From NCBI GenBank assembly GCA_014526335.1, contig JACTAT010000036.1:1148501-1212500 (forward strand): a stretch of 64,000 nt of DNA, written 5' to 3'. The translations under genes and the position numbers were made by a program. This stretch comes from Chrysaora quinquecirrha. Its lineage: Eukaryota > Cnidaria > Scyphozoa > Semaeostomeae > Pelagiidae. This document shows positions 1 to 12,600 of the stretch, piece by piece (the first letter of the stretch is position 1; every line of letters starts with the position of its first letter). The notes below the pieces were generated by a model, which saw only the letters and a program-made list of their open reading frames with translations, was not told where the DNA came from and ran no database searches.

Positions 1-24
1 TTGATCTTTTGGCCAGGCCCTAAA
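1..24. mobile_element. MITE-A right-end fragment
   Basis: Ends in TTTTGGCCAGGCCCTAA, the terminal inverted repeat of the MITE-A family seen whole at 29651-30085. The rest lies left of the window. Confidence 0.5.
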
Positions 25-77
25 GCTCTTGACTGCTGAAGTATGCTGCGAAACCTTTGTTATCTTTGTGGATAAGA

Positions 78-200
78 TCCTGGCAAAACCATCAAACATT
101 GTTCATCAAACATTTGGAAATTTACTTGTCAATCACAATGTTTGGCCATTTGGGCATATTGCAAAACATTGCTCGTCAAACATTTTTTTAAAAGTTGAAT
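78..200. mobile_element. MITE-A fragment
   Basis: A degraded left end (CCTGGCAAAACCATCAAAC) followed by the family's repeated CAAACATT / AATGTTTG words. No complete pair of ends is seen. The surrounding 232-609 holds no other recognisable element apart from the SINE. Confidence 0.4.
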
Positions 201-339
201 TGAAAATTGAAGTGAATTTGTAGGTGAAGTTTGGGAAAGCCTACAAGGACATATACGAGCTCCAACAAGGAGATATATTAGCTCAGGGAAAAAGGCCGAT
301 TTCTCACTAGTTGCCCCCTCCTCAGAGTGCTGTGTTGTG

Positions 340-522
340 GTGCTGAAGGTGCTGTGGCGTCGTGGTGTAATCCAGCGGACTCGTGGTGACAGGAGCTCAG
401 TGTGGTCAGAGTTCGAGCCTAGCCACGGTAGCTTCAACAGCCAGGGCGAGGTCTCGATTAACCTACTACTTAGGTCCTAGCAACTGGCGCTAAAACACCA
501 TTTCACCTTCATTTCACCTCAG
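340..522 (+). repeat. SINE family 1 copy
   Basis: tRNA-derived SINE. A tRNA-like head with a B-box-like GAGTTCGAGCCT is followed by a shared body (GGTCTCGATTA, CCTAGC, ACTGGCGCT) and a CACCTT-rich 3' end. Related copies are at 30490-30640 (-), 53735-53905 (+) and 56905-57060 (-). Confidence 0.65.
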
Positions 523-609
523 ATTCCTAAAAGCCTCTATAATTTAACTAAAACCTCTCAGTTTCTCTTAAAAAGCATTTAATTCTTGCATTTTTTTTTT
601 GACTTTTAG

Positions 610-691
610 AGAACTGACATCAAAAGAAGTTGCATTTTACAACAGAATTCAAAACATAGAGCCAATTTGTGTTCATGCTTTAGATACGATG
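610..691 (+). CDS. CTU2: CTU2 exon (first in window)
   Basis: Follows acceptor TTTTAG and ends before GTAAGA. It begins with the last base of a split codon, then reads ELTSKEVAFYNRIQNIEP and on to HALDTM, ending in phase 0. The KE.AFYNR pattern is typical of the CTU2 family just before the PSTVSTIFRT region. Confidence 0.75.
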
Positions 692-3600
692 GTAAGACGA
701 ATTTTTCAATATGTTACTTAATCCAACAAATCATTAATAAGAATATAATCTTTCTTGTTGCTTATCAAGCAAAAAATGAAGAAGACTACAAGGTCCTACG
801 ATTAACCAAGCAATGTTCCTCATCCTGGTTCGTGATATAATTTTAGATTAATTGGTTTATTAATTAATATAACTACTTTACCCATGGTTTACTATACCCC
901 ATCCTAAATGGCTGAGAGCTTGCCAAAGGCCCTGGCCAAACTTTGTTCCGTTTAGCCACTTCGCAAAACATTAGTCGACTAACATTTTCTGTTTATGACA
1001 AGCGTTAAATGTTTTTGAAGTTTTTCTAAAACATTGCCAATCAATACTGCGTGTCAATGTTTGTGACGTGGCCAAACGGTCAAACATTGCTTGAAAAGCA
1101 AAACCTCAAATGTTTGACCAACAATGTTTGATTGTTTGGCCAGGGCCTAAGCTTGGCGTTAATGGTCATTCTAATCTGTTATGATCACTAGCTATTGGCC
1201 ATTTTGTTGTAACATTGCTTGTATTAACGAAAAGATGTTTGACGAGCAATGTTTTTTGATGAAGCAAAACGGTCAAACATTTCGCTTGACAAGCAAATTT
1301 CAGATTTTTGACAGACAATGTGTGATTATTTATGCCCTGTCCAAACGATCAAACGATCGATCAAGTTGTTCGAACATTTGAAATTTGCTTCACTAGCAAT
1401 GTTTGACCGTTTGGCCACGTCACAAAACATTGTTCTGCAAGAAGAAATTCGCTCAGCAATGTTTTTAAAAGCTTCAAAAACATTTGCTTGTATCAAGGAA
1501 AAAGGTTTGACGAGCAATGTTTTTTGATGTGGACAAAGGTTCAAACATTTTGTGTAACGTCAAACATTTGGTTCAGCGGTCAAACATTTGGTTCAGCGGT
1601 CAAACATTTGGTTCAGCGGTCAAACATTTGGTTTAGCGGTCAAACATTTGGTTCAGCGGTCAAACATTTGGTTTGGCGGTGAAACATTTGGTTTGACAAG
1701 CAAATTTCAAATGTTTCACAAACAGTGTCTGATCTTCTGACAAGGTCGTAAGAAAATGAACCTTTTTACGATTTTAGGAGTCAAACAACGCTAGCCTACA
1801 AAAGCAAACGGAAGCATTTGTCAGTAATCTTCAGGTACATAAGTTTACAACATTTCTATCTCTTGTAATTCTTGGAAGCTCTGGAAAACCTATTGGACAT
1901 ATTTCCTTGGTTCTCTTTAACTTTCGTATCTTTCTGCAATTCATTTTAGGCAAGCTTTCCATCAACCGTCAGTACAATTTTCAGGTAATTTAGATATTTC
2001 AAGTCAAACTGTTGCCTCTGATTAAGTTACCCTGACTTCTTGCAAGAACACGAGCACTGAGAAGTTGAAAGATGGAGGGTTTACATGAGATTGGCAAAGC
2101 AAACCAATGACGCTTTTGAGTAGTTTCCCATTGGGGCTTAATCGAGAGAGGGGCTTACTTGAAAAATGGAATTCTTTGGGGGGAGCTTGTTCCAGGTGGG
2201 GGCTTATTCAAGAGGCAGGGTTTAATCGAAGGGGTGTTTTGGAAGAAAGGAGTTCTTAAGTGGGGCCTTATTCCAGGTAGGGGCTTATTCAAGAGGCGGG
2301 GTTTAATCGAGGGTGTTTTGGCAAAAAGGAGTTCTCAAGTGGGGGCTTATTCCAGGTGGGGGCTTATTCAATAGGCGGGGTTTAATTGAAGGGGTGTTTT
2401 GGAAGAAAGGAGTTCTTAAGTGGGGCCTTATTCCAGGTAGGGGCTTATTCAAGAGGCGGGGTTTAATTGAAGGGGTGTTTTGGAAGAAAGGAGTTCTTAA
2501 GTGGGGCCTTATTCCAGGTAGGGGCTTATTCAAGAGGCGGGGTTTAATCGAGGGTGTTTTGGCAGAAAGGAGTTCTTAAGTGGGGGCTTATTCCAGGTGG
2601 GGGCTTATTCAAGAGGTTGGAGTTTAACCAATGGGGGAGGGGCTTATTTGCAAAAAGTTATTCTCAGGTGGGGCTTATTCAAAGAGGACTTCTTCAAGAA
2701 GTGGAAGATTATCGAAGTTTTGCGGTAACCGTCTTTGGGTTCCTTGCCAATTCTGTAGTTTTAATTATAGTATTGTTCAACAGACATTTATTCATTGTAG
2801 AACTGGAGATAAATTAACTTTAGTTGACGAATCTACTAATGAAAACTGTGCACTGTGTAAGGTGATTATCGAAATTTTGCTAGATTTTACTAAGCAGTGT
2901 TTTTATTATTCAAATTTTTGTGCCTTTGAACTCAGCATTTGAATTCGATTTAATTTATGTTCGTTTGTCATTTTAGGTTCCCATGGCTTTTGACGAGACT
3001 GATTATGATAATAATGATGACAGTGAGATTGAAACATCGTGTATGTATGAAATGTATTATTTAGAGGAGGCTTTCCTGTAGTTTAGTTCAAGAGAAATGG
3101 CATTGTATTAGACTGATAGTCACCACTAATCATGACGAGCCTTTGATATATAGTAGGACGACGTTTCGGGAGAGATCCGTCTCCCATCATCGGGCAATGA
3201 GAAATGTTGTATTTTTCCTATTTATTGCAAAGGTCGGGTCAAAAGGTGTGAAATTAACCGGATTATTTAAGCCTAAGCATGCTGTTCTTCCAGGGAGTTG
3301 TGTTTGTATCTAGCTTTTAAAATACGTTTTGAATTGTTTTTTGAAACGACCTAATGTTGTAAGGCTACAAATTTCAGCGTGTGTATCGTTCCATGTCTTG
3401 ACAGCTGTGTAGTGAAGCATTATTAGCATATTCAGTCTTATATCTAGGGAGCTGGAGATCTTCAGAGTGCCTTGTGTTGTAGGTCGAAGGTCGAATAGGA
3501 AGATTTCGATTGGTAACCGTCTGATGGTAACCGTCGAAATATTCTGATTATTGAGAGATAATGAAACTCTTGAGTTGCATAATAATAGTCTTTTTCTTTC

Positions 3601-6600
3601 ATTAGTTGTACTAATAAGCTCCTTGTTAAGTCGATCACTGTGTAAGGCTTATGGATAGTTTTATTATACATGTACATATATACATATGCACATATATCGT
3701 GAAGTTGAGCTTCAATATATTTATTCCAACTATTATAATATCTTACTTTTTTATTAAGGTTCATCTAATAACAGATGTTGTGGCTCTGGAGATGGTAGCT
3801 GTTCTAGTTTAGAAAAAGATAAAATCGAGTAAGTCTTTGTCGTGAACATAAGACACAGAATTTAATTCATATTTAAAAAGCAGAAAGCTTTTCATAATCC
3901 TAGTTTACATCGTCAGTGCGATAGTAAAAGGGTGTAAAATGGTTTCAGTAATTGTAAGTAAAACTAAAATTTGATTCAGCTCTCCGTTTATTCTACCACT
4001 TGCTTACACTTTCTGTTGATTCTATTCGTGCTCCATTTTAGGTTATCTCAAGAAGACGTTATACATGCTCTATGTTATGGTAAGGAAGGCTTTTAAATTC
4101 GTTGACTGTCAATCATGAATGTACCGTATTTTACCCTGAAAACTGAGCCTTTTTCAGGATACTTATGCACTGAGTTCGGGTCATTGTTAAGCAAGCGTCT
4201 CAAAGGGCTACACTTATTTATAAGAACAACCTTTATAAGAAATATCAGGCTGAAAATCGGGTCAAAATATTTTGCTATCTCCATAACTAATCGACATAGT
4301 TAGAAGCAAGTTTCACTAGCGTGAAGCCCTCTCCCAGAAACCTACTTTAAACATGCTTTTGCGCTCCAAAAAAGCTCTAAAAATAAGAAACAAGCAGGCT
4401 CAAGCAAAATCCCTTCATAAGGAAGTTTCAAATCTTTGACAAAGACTGTTTGATCGTTCGGCTACGGCTTTATGTAAGATAAATACAGTTCGTTGTCTTA
4501 AATATGCTCTGTCTTGCTATAACTCTGAAATTTTTTGTAGGTTGTCAGTTGACATTCAGAGACATGGTGAGTACGACTGCTTTTTTCAAATTCAATCCTC
4601 TCTATAACATCATTAGAATTATGCTTGCATAAGTTATCTGAACAACATATAATTATGTCTGATGTGATGGCGTGGATTTGACTGAAAAGCTGTGGCTAAA
4701 CTAGGAGATTTGTTGCGTGCGACACTGTCGTTCGGTGTGACAAGCCAGCAACATGCCCCCTGAGTCATTTGCATGTCTCGGAGACAATAAATGTTTCTGT
4801 TGTCTCCCACAAACATTGGCATGTCTCTTGCGGAAAATTTTATCGCGCTCTACAAAGTTTCCGAGCTGGCTAAACTGAGAGACATCGAGGGGACATCATT
4901 GTTGCGCGTGACATGTCTCCTAGTATAGCCAGACCTTAACTCCTTGAACAGCTGCTTATCTTCTTTCTTGTTGACCTGCCTAGAAAACTTTTATTTCAAG
5001 ATTATTTCTGGAATCTCAAAAACTGGTTGCCAGGGTTAAACTTGCTCCTGTGATGAAATGTAGGCCATAAGCTATTTATGGTTAGCAGCAAGAAGCCTTC
5101 TATGTGTAATTGACCACTGATCCACTTATCATATAAAGCAATAGTATAGCGCAACAACAACTGAACCTAAAGTCTTGAAATATTATTTTTCAGAAATACA
5201 ATATATCTTTGCTCCCTCCGTTTGCTGTCGCAGAAATTGGCAAAATGAAGCGAAGGTAAAGATACGTTTTATATCTACAAGAATCTTGAGGGCTCTGTAA
5301 CATAACATTATGATACAATACTAGACTCTCTCGAGCATAATGAAATCTTAGAGATTTGCAGCCTAAGTCAATTTTAGCGTCCAGGTATTTCTATGGACTT
5401 TGATTTTAGTTGCTCTAAGAAAACACAGCTTCCATGAATGAGTTCTGTAACATTACAGTACGTTACAAAAGTAGCCTCTCTCGATTGGGAATTGGCCTAA
5501 GAGATTAGGGACCTCGCACAAATTTAGCATCCAGGTACCTTACGGATTACTTAACTACTCCTTGTGGTATGGACCTAGGTTCCTAACAAAATGATACCTG
5601 ATAGAACAACATACATTGCTGATATGGAAAAGGCGAGTCACACCAAATGCCATCTTATGCCCATCTAATCTTTGAGAATAACATCAATATTTAAACCTAT
5701 GCAGCGAATTTTTTGCCTTTATTATGGCGTTTTAAAGGTCATGACTGTTACTTTTTTTCATTACTGCTACTTTTTTCCAAGGTTGCTTATGAAAAAGTCA
5801 ATTCAAGAATTCCTTCTGTGAGATGAAACGTTTATGAAAGGAAAAATTCACAAACCATAAAGATGATAAAAGGATTAAAATGAACATGATTTTATGAAGC
5901 GAAAATGTTTTTCTGTTCTATGTCTCTTTACCCTTAGTTTTGTCTTCGCCAAGCCACGTTTGAAATTTAAAAGGAACACATAGCAAGCATAAGGAACACA
6001 TAGCAAGCATAAGGACAGCTCTATGAAAGCGATGCTTGAAAGTTAAGAGGAACACAGCAAGCATAAGGAACACATAGCAAGCATAAGGAACACATAGCAA
6101 GCATAAGGAACACATAGCAAGCATAAGGAACACATAGCAAGCATAAGGACAGCTCTATGAAAGCGATGCTTGAAAGTTAAGAGGAACACAGCAAGCATAA
6201 GGAACACATAGCAAGCATAAGGAACACATAGCAAGCATAAGGAACACATAGCAAGCATAAGGACAGCTTTATGAAAGCGATGTTTGAAAGTTAAGAGGAA
6301 CACAGCAAGCATAAGGAACACATAGCAAGCATAAGGAACACTTAGCAAGCTTAAGGACAGCTTTATGAAAGCGATGCTTGAAAGTTAAGAGGAACACAGC
6401 AAGCATAAGGAACACATAGCAAGCATAAGGATAGCATTAAGAAAGCGACGTTTAAAAGTTAAAGCATAAAGCAAGCGTAAGGACAGCAATGGATTGTATC
6501 TAAGATCAGAAAAAAGGCTCCTAGAAGGTAAGACTATACTATATGATCATTAGAAACTAAGGTTTTAAAAAGTGCAACCTAAAGGGGTCTTTACTAGATA

Positions 6601-9600
6601 AACGCAATAAGTCTTTGCAAACCCTTGATAGATATAGATGTACTTTGCCGTACTGAAAGGGACTCAACATAGCCGAAAAACCTTGGATGAGCCTCGGGCT
6701 GCCTGCTTCGCTAAGAAGATGACACGACAATTTCACTTGGCTCTTTAGTTTAGGGGAAACTAGACTGCACGCAGGCTAAGGGGAAGCTAGCTAATTGGAA
6801 AAGAGCATAGCCTCTCTGATCATGAAGTCCAGGTTCGAATCCCGATCCCATCTATTCTCCTATGCCACTTTTGCACAACACTTGTGACAAAATTCAAGGT
6901 AAAACATGTATCTATCGGTTAGAAATTGCTTTTAGCAACAGGAAAAATCGACCTTCTTTTTCGGAGCAATTCCGGGATTTATTATTTTCACGTTTTTGAA
7001 AAGCAAATTTTTGTAAGGATTTGGGTGAAAATTAGAGCATTTTCGAGCATCTGGGATGGCTCCGGACTTTGACAGCAAATTTCTCGGCTTCCAGAGAAGC
7101 TATCAGAAAACCAAAGACACCATTTTAATCAGTGTTTAAAGATCTATAAGCTCGTATAACGTTGATATTATTTTAGGCAGTATTTGAAGAAATAATTTCT
7201 CGATTTTTGGCAAAATTGTCGACTTTCAACAATCCGTAATTTTTTTGTTTCCGGAGATTTGTTGCTCCTCTCAACGCTTTCTTATAGAGCATAGCTTGCC
7301 CTTCAATTTGATATTTAAATCGCCAAAGTTTGATCTAGTTTTGAGATTTTATTAGCCTATTTTGCACGACACTACCAATGAGATCCCATTTCCTCTGGAG
7401 CCAGTAGTTCAATCCAATTCAATTTTTCAATCAAAATCCTGAAAATTCAAAGCGGCATAAAGTGCGTAATATTAGCGCTATAAAATTGAAATAATCAGCG
7501 TTGAAATCAGCACTTGATGTGCTATCATTTGATATAGAAATTGTCTTGTTTCTAGAAGGTAAATTTTAGGCCATTTTTTGGAAAAAATCCTAAAATACGC
7601 AACAGAAAAACTGCTCTAATATGCCGATTTTCTTGTCTTTTTTAATCAAATCAACAATGGCACGATAGTTTTAAGCACGGGCTTTTATTTGGTACAATAT
7701 TCCAGCAATTTTGAGGAGAAAATTTTTCACCATTTTTTCATCAGAAACAGCTTGCTCGCTTTCATGCAAAAACAACTTAAAAATAGCGTTTAAATTGAAG
7801 CCCAAATCATTGCCAACATGATGGATATTTACTTATATTTCTGTGTTAAAAGGAGCCAAAGTTTTGATACGATGCATTTTGCCGTTTCCGAAAGTCCCCC
7901 CGATTAATCTCCGTAAATTAAGCGCGAGAATCGTTATGCTTTACTTCACGTTGTAGCCCTTGAAAAGAGGCTTAGAAACATGAATTTATCGGTTAAAAAA
8001 TGCTTTTGGCAACTGAGAAAATCGACTTTCCATTTCGGAGCAATTCTGGGATTTATATTTTTGGAATATTTTTACGTTTTTGACAAGCAAATTTTTAAGG
8101 ATTTGGGTGAAAATTAGAGCATTTTCGAGCATCTGGGATGGCTCCGGACTTTGACAGCAAATTTCTCGGCTTCCAGAGAAGCTATCAGAAAACCAAAGAC
8201 ACCATTTTCATCAGTGTTTAAAGATCTATAAGCTCGTATAACGTTGATATTATTTTAGGCAGTATTCGAAGAAATAATTTCTCGATTTTTGGCAAAATTG
8301 TCGACTTTCAACAATCCGTAACTTTTTGTTTCTGGAGATTTGTTGCTCCTCTCAACGCTTTCTTATAGAGCATAGCTTGCCCTTCAATTTGATATTTAAA
8401 TCGCCAAAGTTTGATCTAGTTTTGAGATTTTATTAGCCTATTTTGCACGACACTACCAATGAGATCCCATTTCCTCTGGAGCCAGTAGTTCAATCCAATT
8501 CAATTTTGCAATCAAAATCCTGAAAATTCAAAGCGGCATAAATGCGTAATATTGGCGCTATAAAATTGAAATAATCAGCGTTGAAATCAGCACTTGATGC
8601 GCTATCATTTGATATAGAAATTGTTTCGTTTCTAGAAGGTGGATTTTAGGCCATTTTTGGAAAAATCCTAAAATACGCAACAGAAAAACTGCTCTAGTAT
8701 GCCGATTTTCTTGTCTTTTTAACCAAATCAACAATGGCACGATAGTTTTAAGCACGGGCTTTTATTTGGTACAATATTCCAGCAATTTTGAGGAGAAACA
8801 TTTTTCATCATTTTTCATCAGAAACAGGTTGCTCGCTTTCATGCGAAAACAACTTAAACAATGGCGATTCTAGCGTTAAATTGAAGCGCAAATTATGGCC
8901 AACAAGATGGATATTTACTTATATTTCTGTTATAAAAGGAGCCAAAGTTTTAATACGATGAATTTTGCCGTTTTCCGAAAGTCCCCCCCGATCAATCTCC
9001 GTAAATTAAGCGCGAGAATTGTTATGCTTTACTTGACGTTGTCGCCCTTGAAAAGACGCTTAGAAACATGTATTTATGGGTTAAAAATTGCTTTTAGCAA
9101 CTGAGAAAATCGACTTTCTTTCTCGGAGCAATTCCGGGATTTAAATTTTTGGGACATTTTTACGTTTTTGACAAGCAAATTTTTAAGGATTTGGGTGAAA
9201 ATTAGAGCATTTTCGAGCATCTGGGATGGCTCCGGACTTTGACAGCAAATTTTTCGGCTTCCAGAGAAGCTATCAGAAAACCAAAGACACCATTTTAATC
9301 AGTGTTTAAAGATCTATAAGCTCGTATAACGTTGATATTATTTTAGGCAGTATTTGAAGAAATAATTTCTCAATTTTTGGCAAAATTGTCGACTTTCAAC
9401 AATCCGTAACTTTTTTGTTTCTGGAGATTTGTTGCTCCTCTCAACGCTTTCTTATAGAGCATAGCTTGCCCTTCAATTTGATATTTAAATCGCCAAAGTT
9501 TGATCTAGTTTTGAGATTTTATTAGCCTATTTTGCACGACACTACCAATGAGATCCCATTTCCTCTGGAGCCAGTAGTTCAATCCAATTCAATTTTTCAA

Positions 9601-12600
9601 TCAAAATCCTGAAAATTCAAAGCGGCATAAATTGCGTAATATTGGCGCTATAAAATTGAAATAATCAGCGTTGAAATCAGCACTTGATGCGCTATCATTT
9701 GATATAGAAATTGTCTTTTTCTAGAAGGTGGATTTTAGGCCATTTTTGGAAAAATCCTAAAATACGCAACAGAAAAACTGCTCTAGTATGCCGATTTTCT
9801 TGTCTTTTTAACCAAATCAACAATGGCACGATAGTTTTAAGCACGGGCTTTTATTTGGTACAATATTCCAGCAATTTTGAGGAGAAAATTTTTCACCATT
9901 TTTCATCAGAAACAGGTTGCTCGCTTTCATGCGAAAACAACTTAAACAATGGCGATTCTCGCGTTAAATTCAAGCGCAAATTATGGCCAACAAGATGGAT
10001 ATTTACTTATATTTCTGTTATAAAAGGAGCCAAAGATTTAATACGATGAATTTTGCCGTTTTCCGAAAGTCCCCCGATTAATCTCCGTAAATTAAGCGCA
10101 AGAATTGTTATGCTTTACTTGACGTTGTCGCCCTTGAAAACACGCTTAGAAACATGTATTTATGGGTTAAAAATTGCTTTTAGCAACTGAGAAAATCGAC
10201 TTTCTTTTTCGGAGCAATTCCGGGATTTAAATTTTTGGGACATTTTTACGTTTTTGACAAGCAAATTTTTAAGGATTTGGGTGAAAATTAGAGCATTTTC
10301 GAGCATCTGGGATGGCTCCGGACTTTGACAGCAAATTTCTCGGCTTCCAGAGAAGCTATCAGAAAACCAAAGACACCATTTTAATCAGTGTTTAAAGATC
10401 TATAAGCTCGTATAACGTTGATATTATTTTAGGCAGTATTTGAAGAAATAATTTCTCGATTTTTGGCAAAATTGTCGACTTTCAACAATCCGTAACTTTT
10501 TTGTTTCCGGAGATTTGTTGCTCCTCTCAACGCTTTCTTATAGAGCATAGCTTGCCCTTCAATTTGATATTTAAATCGCCAAAGTTTGATCTAGTTTTGA
10601 GATTTTATTAGCCTATTTTGCACGACACTACCAATGAGATCCCATTTCCTCTGGAGCCAGTAGTTCAATCCAATTCAATTTTGCAATGAAGATCCTGAAA
10701 ATTCAAAGCGGCATAAATTGCGTAATATTGGCGCTATAAAATTGAAATAAACAGCGTTGAAATCAGCACTCGATGCGCTATGATTTGATATAGAAATTGT
10801 CTTTTTCTAGAAGGTGGATTTTAGGCCATTTTTGGAAAAATCCTAAAATACGCAACAGAAAAACTGCTCTAATATGCCGATTTTCTTGTCTTTTTAACCA
10901 AATCAACAATGGCACGATAGTTTTAAGCACGGGCTTTTATTTGGTACAATATTCCAGCAATTTTGAGGAGAAAATTTTTCACCATTTTTCATCAGAAACA
11001 GCTTGCTCGCTTTCATGCAAAAACAACTTAAAAATAGCGGTTAAATTGAAGCCCAAATCATTGCCAACATGATGGATATTTACTTATATTTCTGTGTTAA
11101 AAGGAGCCAAAGTTTTGATACGATGCATTTTGCCGTTTTCCAAAAGTCCCCCGATTAATCTCCGTAAATTAAGCGCGAGAATTGTTATGCTTTACTTCAC
11201 GTTGTAGCCCTTGAAAAGAGGCTTAGAAACATGAATTTATCGGTTAAAAATTTCTTTTGGCAACTGAGAAAATCGACTTTCTTTTTCGGAGCAATTCCGG
11301 GATTTAAATTTTTGGGATATTTTTACGTTTTTGACAAGCAAATTTTTAAGGATTTGGGTGAAAATTAGAGCATTTTCGAGCATCTGGGATGGCTCCCGAC
11401 TTTGACAGCAAATGTCTCGGCTTCCAGAGAAGCTATCAGAAAACCAAAGACAGAATTTTAATCAGTGTTTAAAGATCTATAAGCTCGTATAACGTTGATA
11501 TTATTTTAGGCAGTATTCGAAGAAATAATTTTTCGATTTTTGGCAAAATTGTCGACTTTCAACAATTCGTAACTTTTTTGTTTGTGGAGATTTGTTGCTC
11601 CTCTCAACGCTTTCTTATAGAGCATAGCTTGCCCTTCAATTTGATATTTAAATCGCCAAAGTTTGATCTAGTTTTGAGATTTTATTAGCCTATTTTGCAC
11701 GACACTACCATTGAGATCCCATTTCCCCTGGAGCCAGTAGTTCAATCCAATTCAATTTTGCAATGAAGATCCTGAAAATTCAAAGCGGCATAAATGCGTA
11801 ATATTGGCGCTATAAAATTGAAATAAACAGCGTTGAAATCAGCACTCGATGCGCTATGATTTTATATAGAAATTGTCTTGTTTCTAGAAGGTGGATTTTA
11901 GGCCATTTTTTGGAAAAAATCCTAAAATACGCAACAGAAAAACTGCTCTAATATGCCGATTTTCTTGTCTTTTTTAACCAAATCAACAATGGCACGATAG
12001 TTTTAAGCACGGGCTCTTATTTGGTACAATATTCCAGCAATTTTGAGGAGAAACATTTTTCATCATTTTTCATCAGAAACAGCTTGCTCGCTTTCATGCG
12101 AAAACAACTTAAACAATGGCGATTCTAGCGTTAAATTGAGCGCAAATTATGGCCAAAAAGATGGCTATTTAATTATATTTCTGTTATAAAAGGAGCCAAA
12201 GTTTTGATACGATGAATTTTGCCGTTTTCCGAAAGTCCCCCCGATTAATCTCCGTAAATTAAGCGCGAGAATTGTTATGCTTTACTTGACGTTGTCGCCC
12301 TTGAAAACACGCTTAGAAACATGTATTTATCGGTTAAAATTGCTTTTAGCAACTGAGAAAATCGACTTTCTTTTTCGGAGCAATTCCGGGATTTATATTT
12401 TGGGATATTTTACGTTTTGACAAGCAAATTTTTAAGGATTTGGGTGAAAATTAGAGCATTTTCGAGCATCTGGGATGGCTCCGGACTTTGACAGCAAATT
12501 TCTCGGCTTCCAGAGAAGCTATCAGAAAACCAAAGACACCATTTTAATCAGTGTTTAAAGATCTATAAGCTCGTATAACGTTGATATTATTTTAGGCAGT

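Noticed and set aside
232..318. Possible earlier CTU2 exon after TTTGTAG (VKFGKAYKDIYELQQGD)
   Set aside because: Ends in a stop without a donor and does not resemble CTU2; a spurious frame near MITE-A/SINE.
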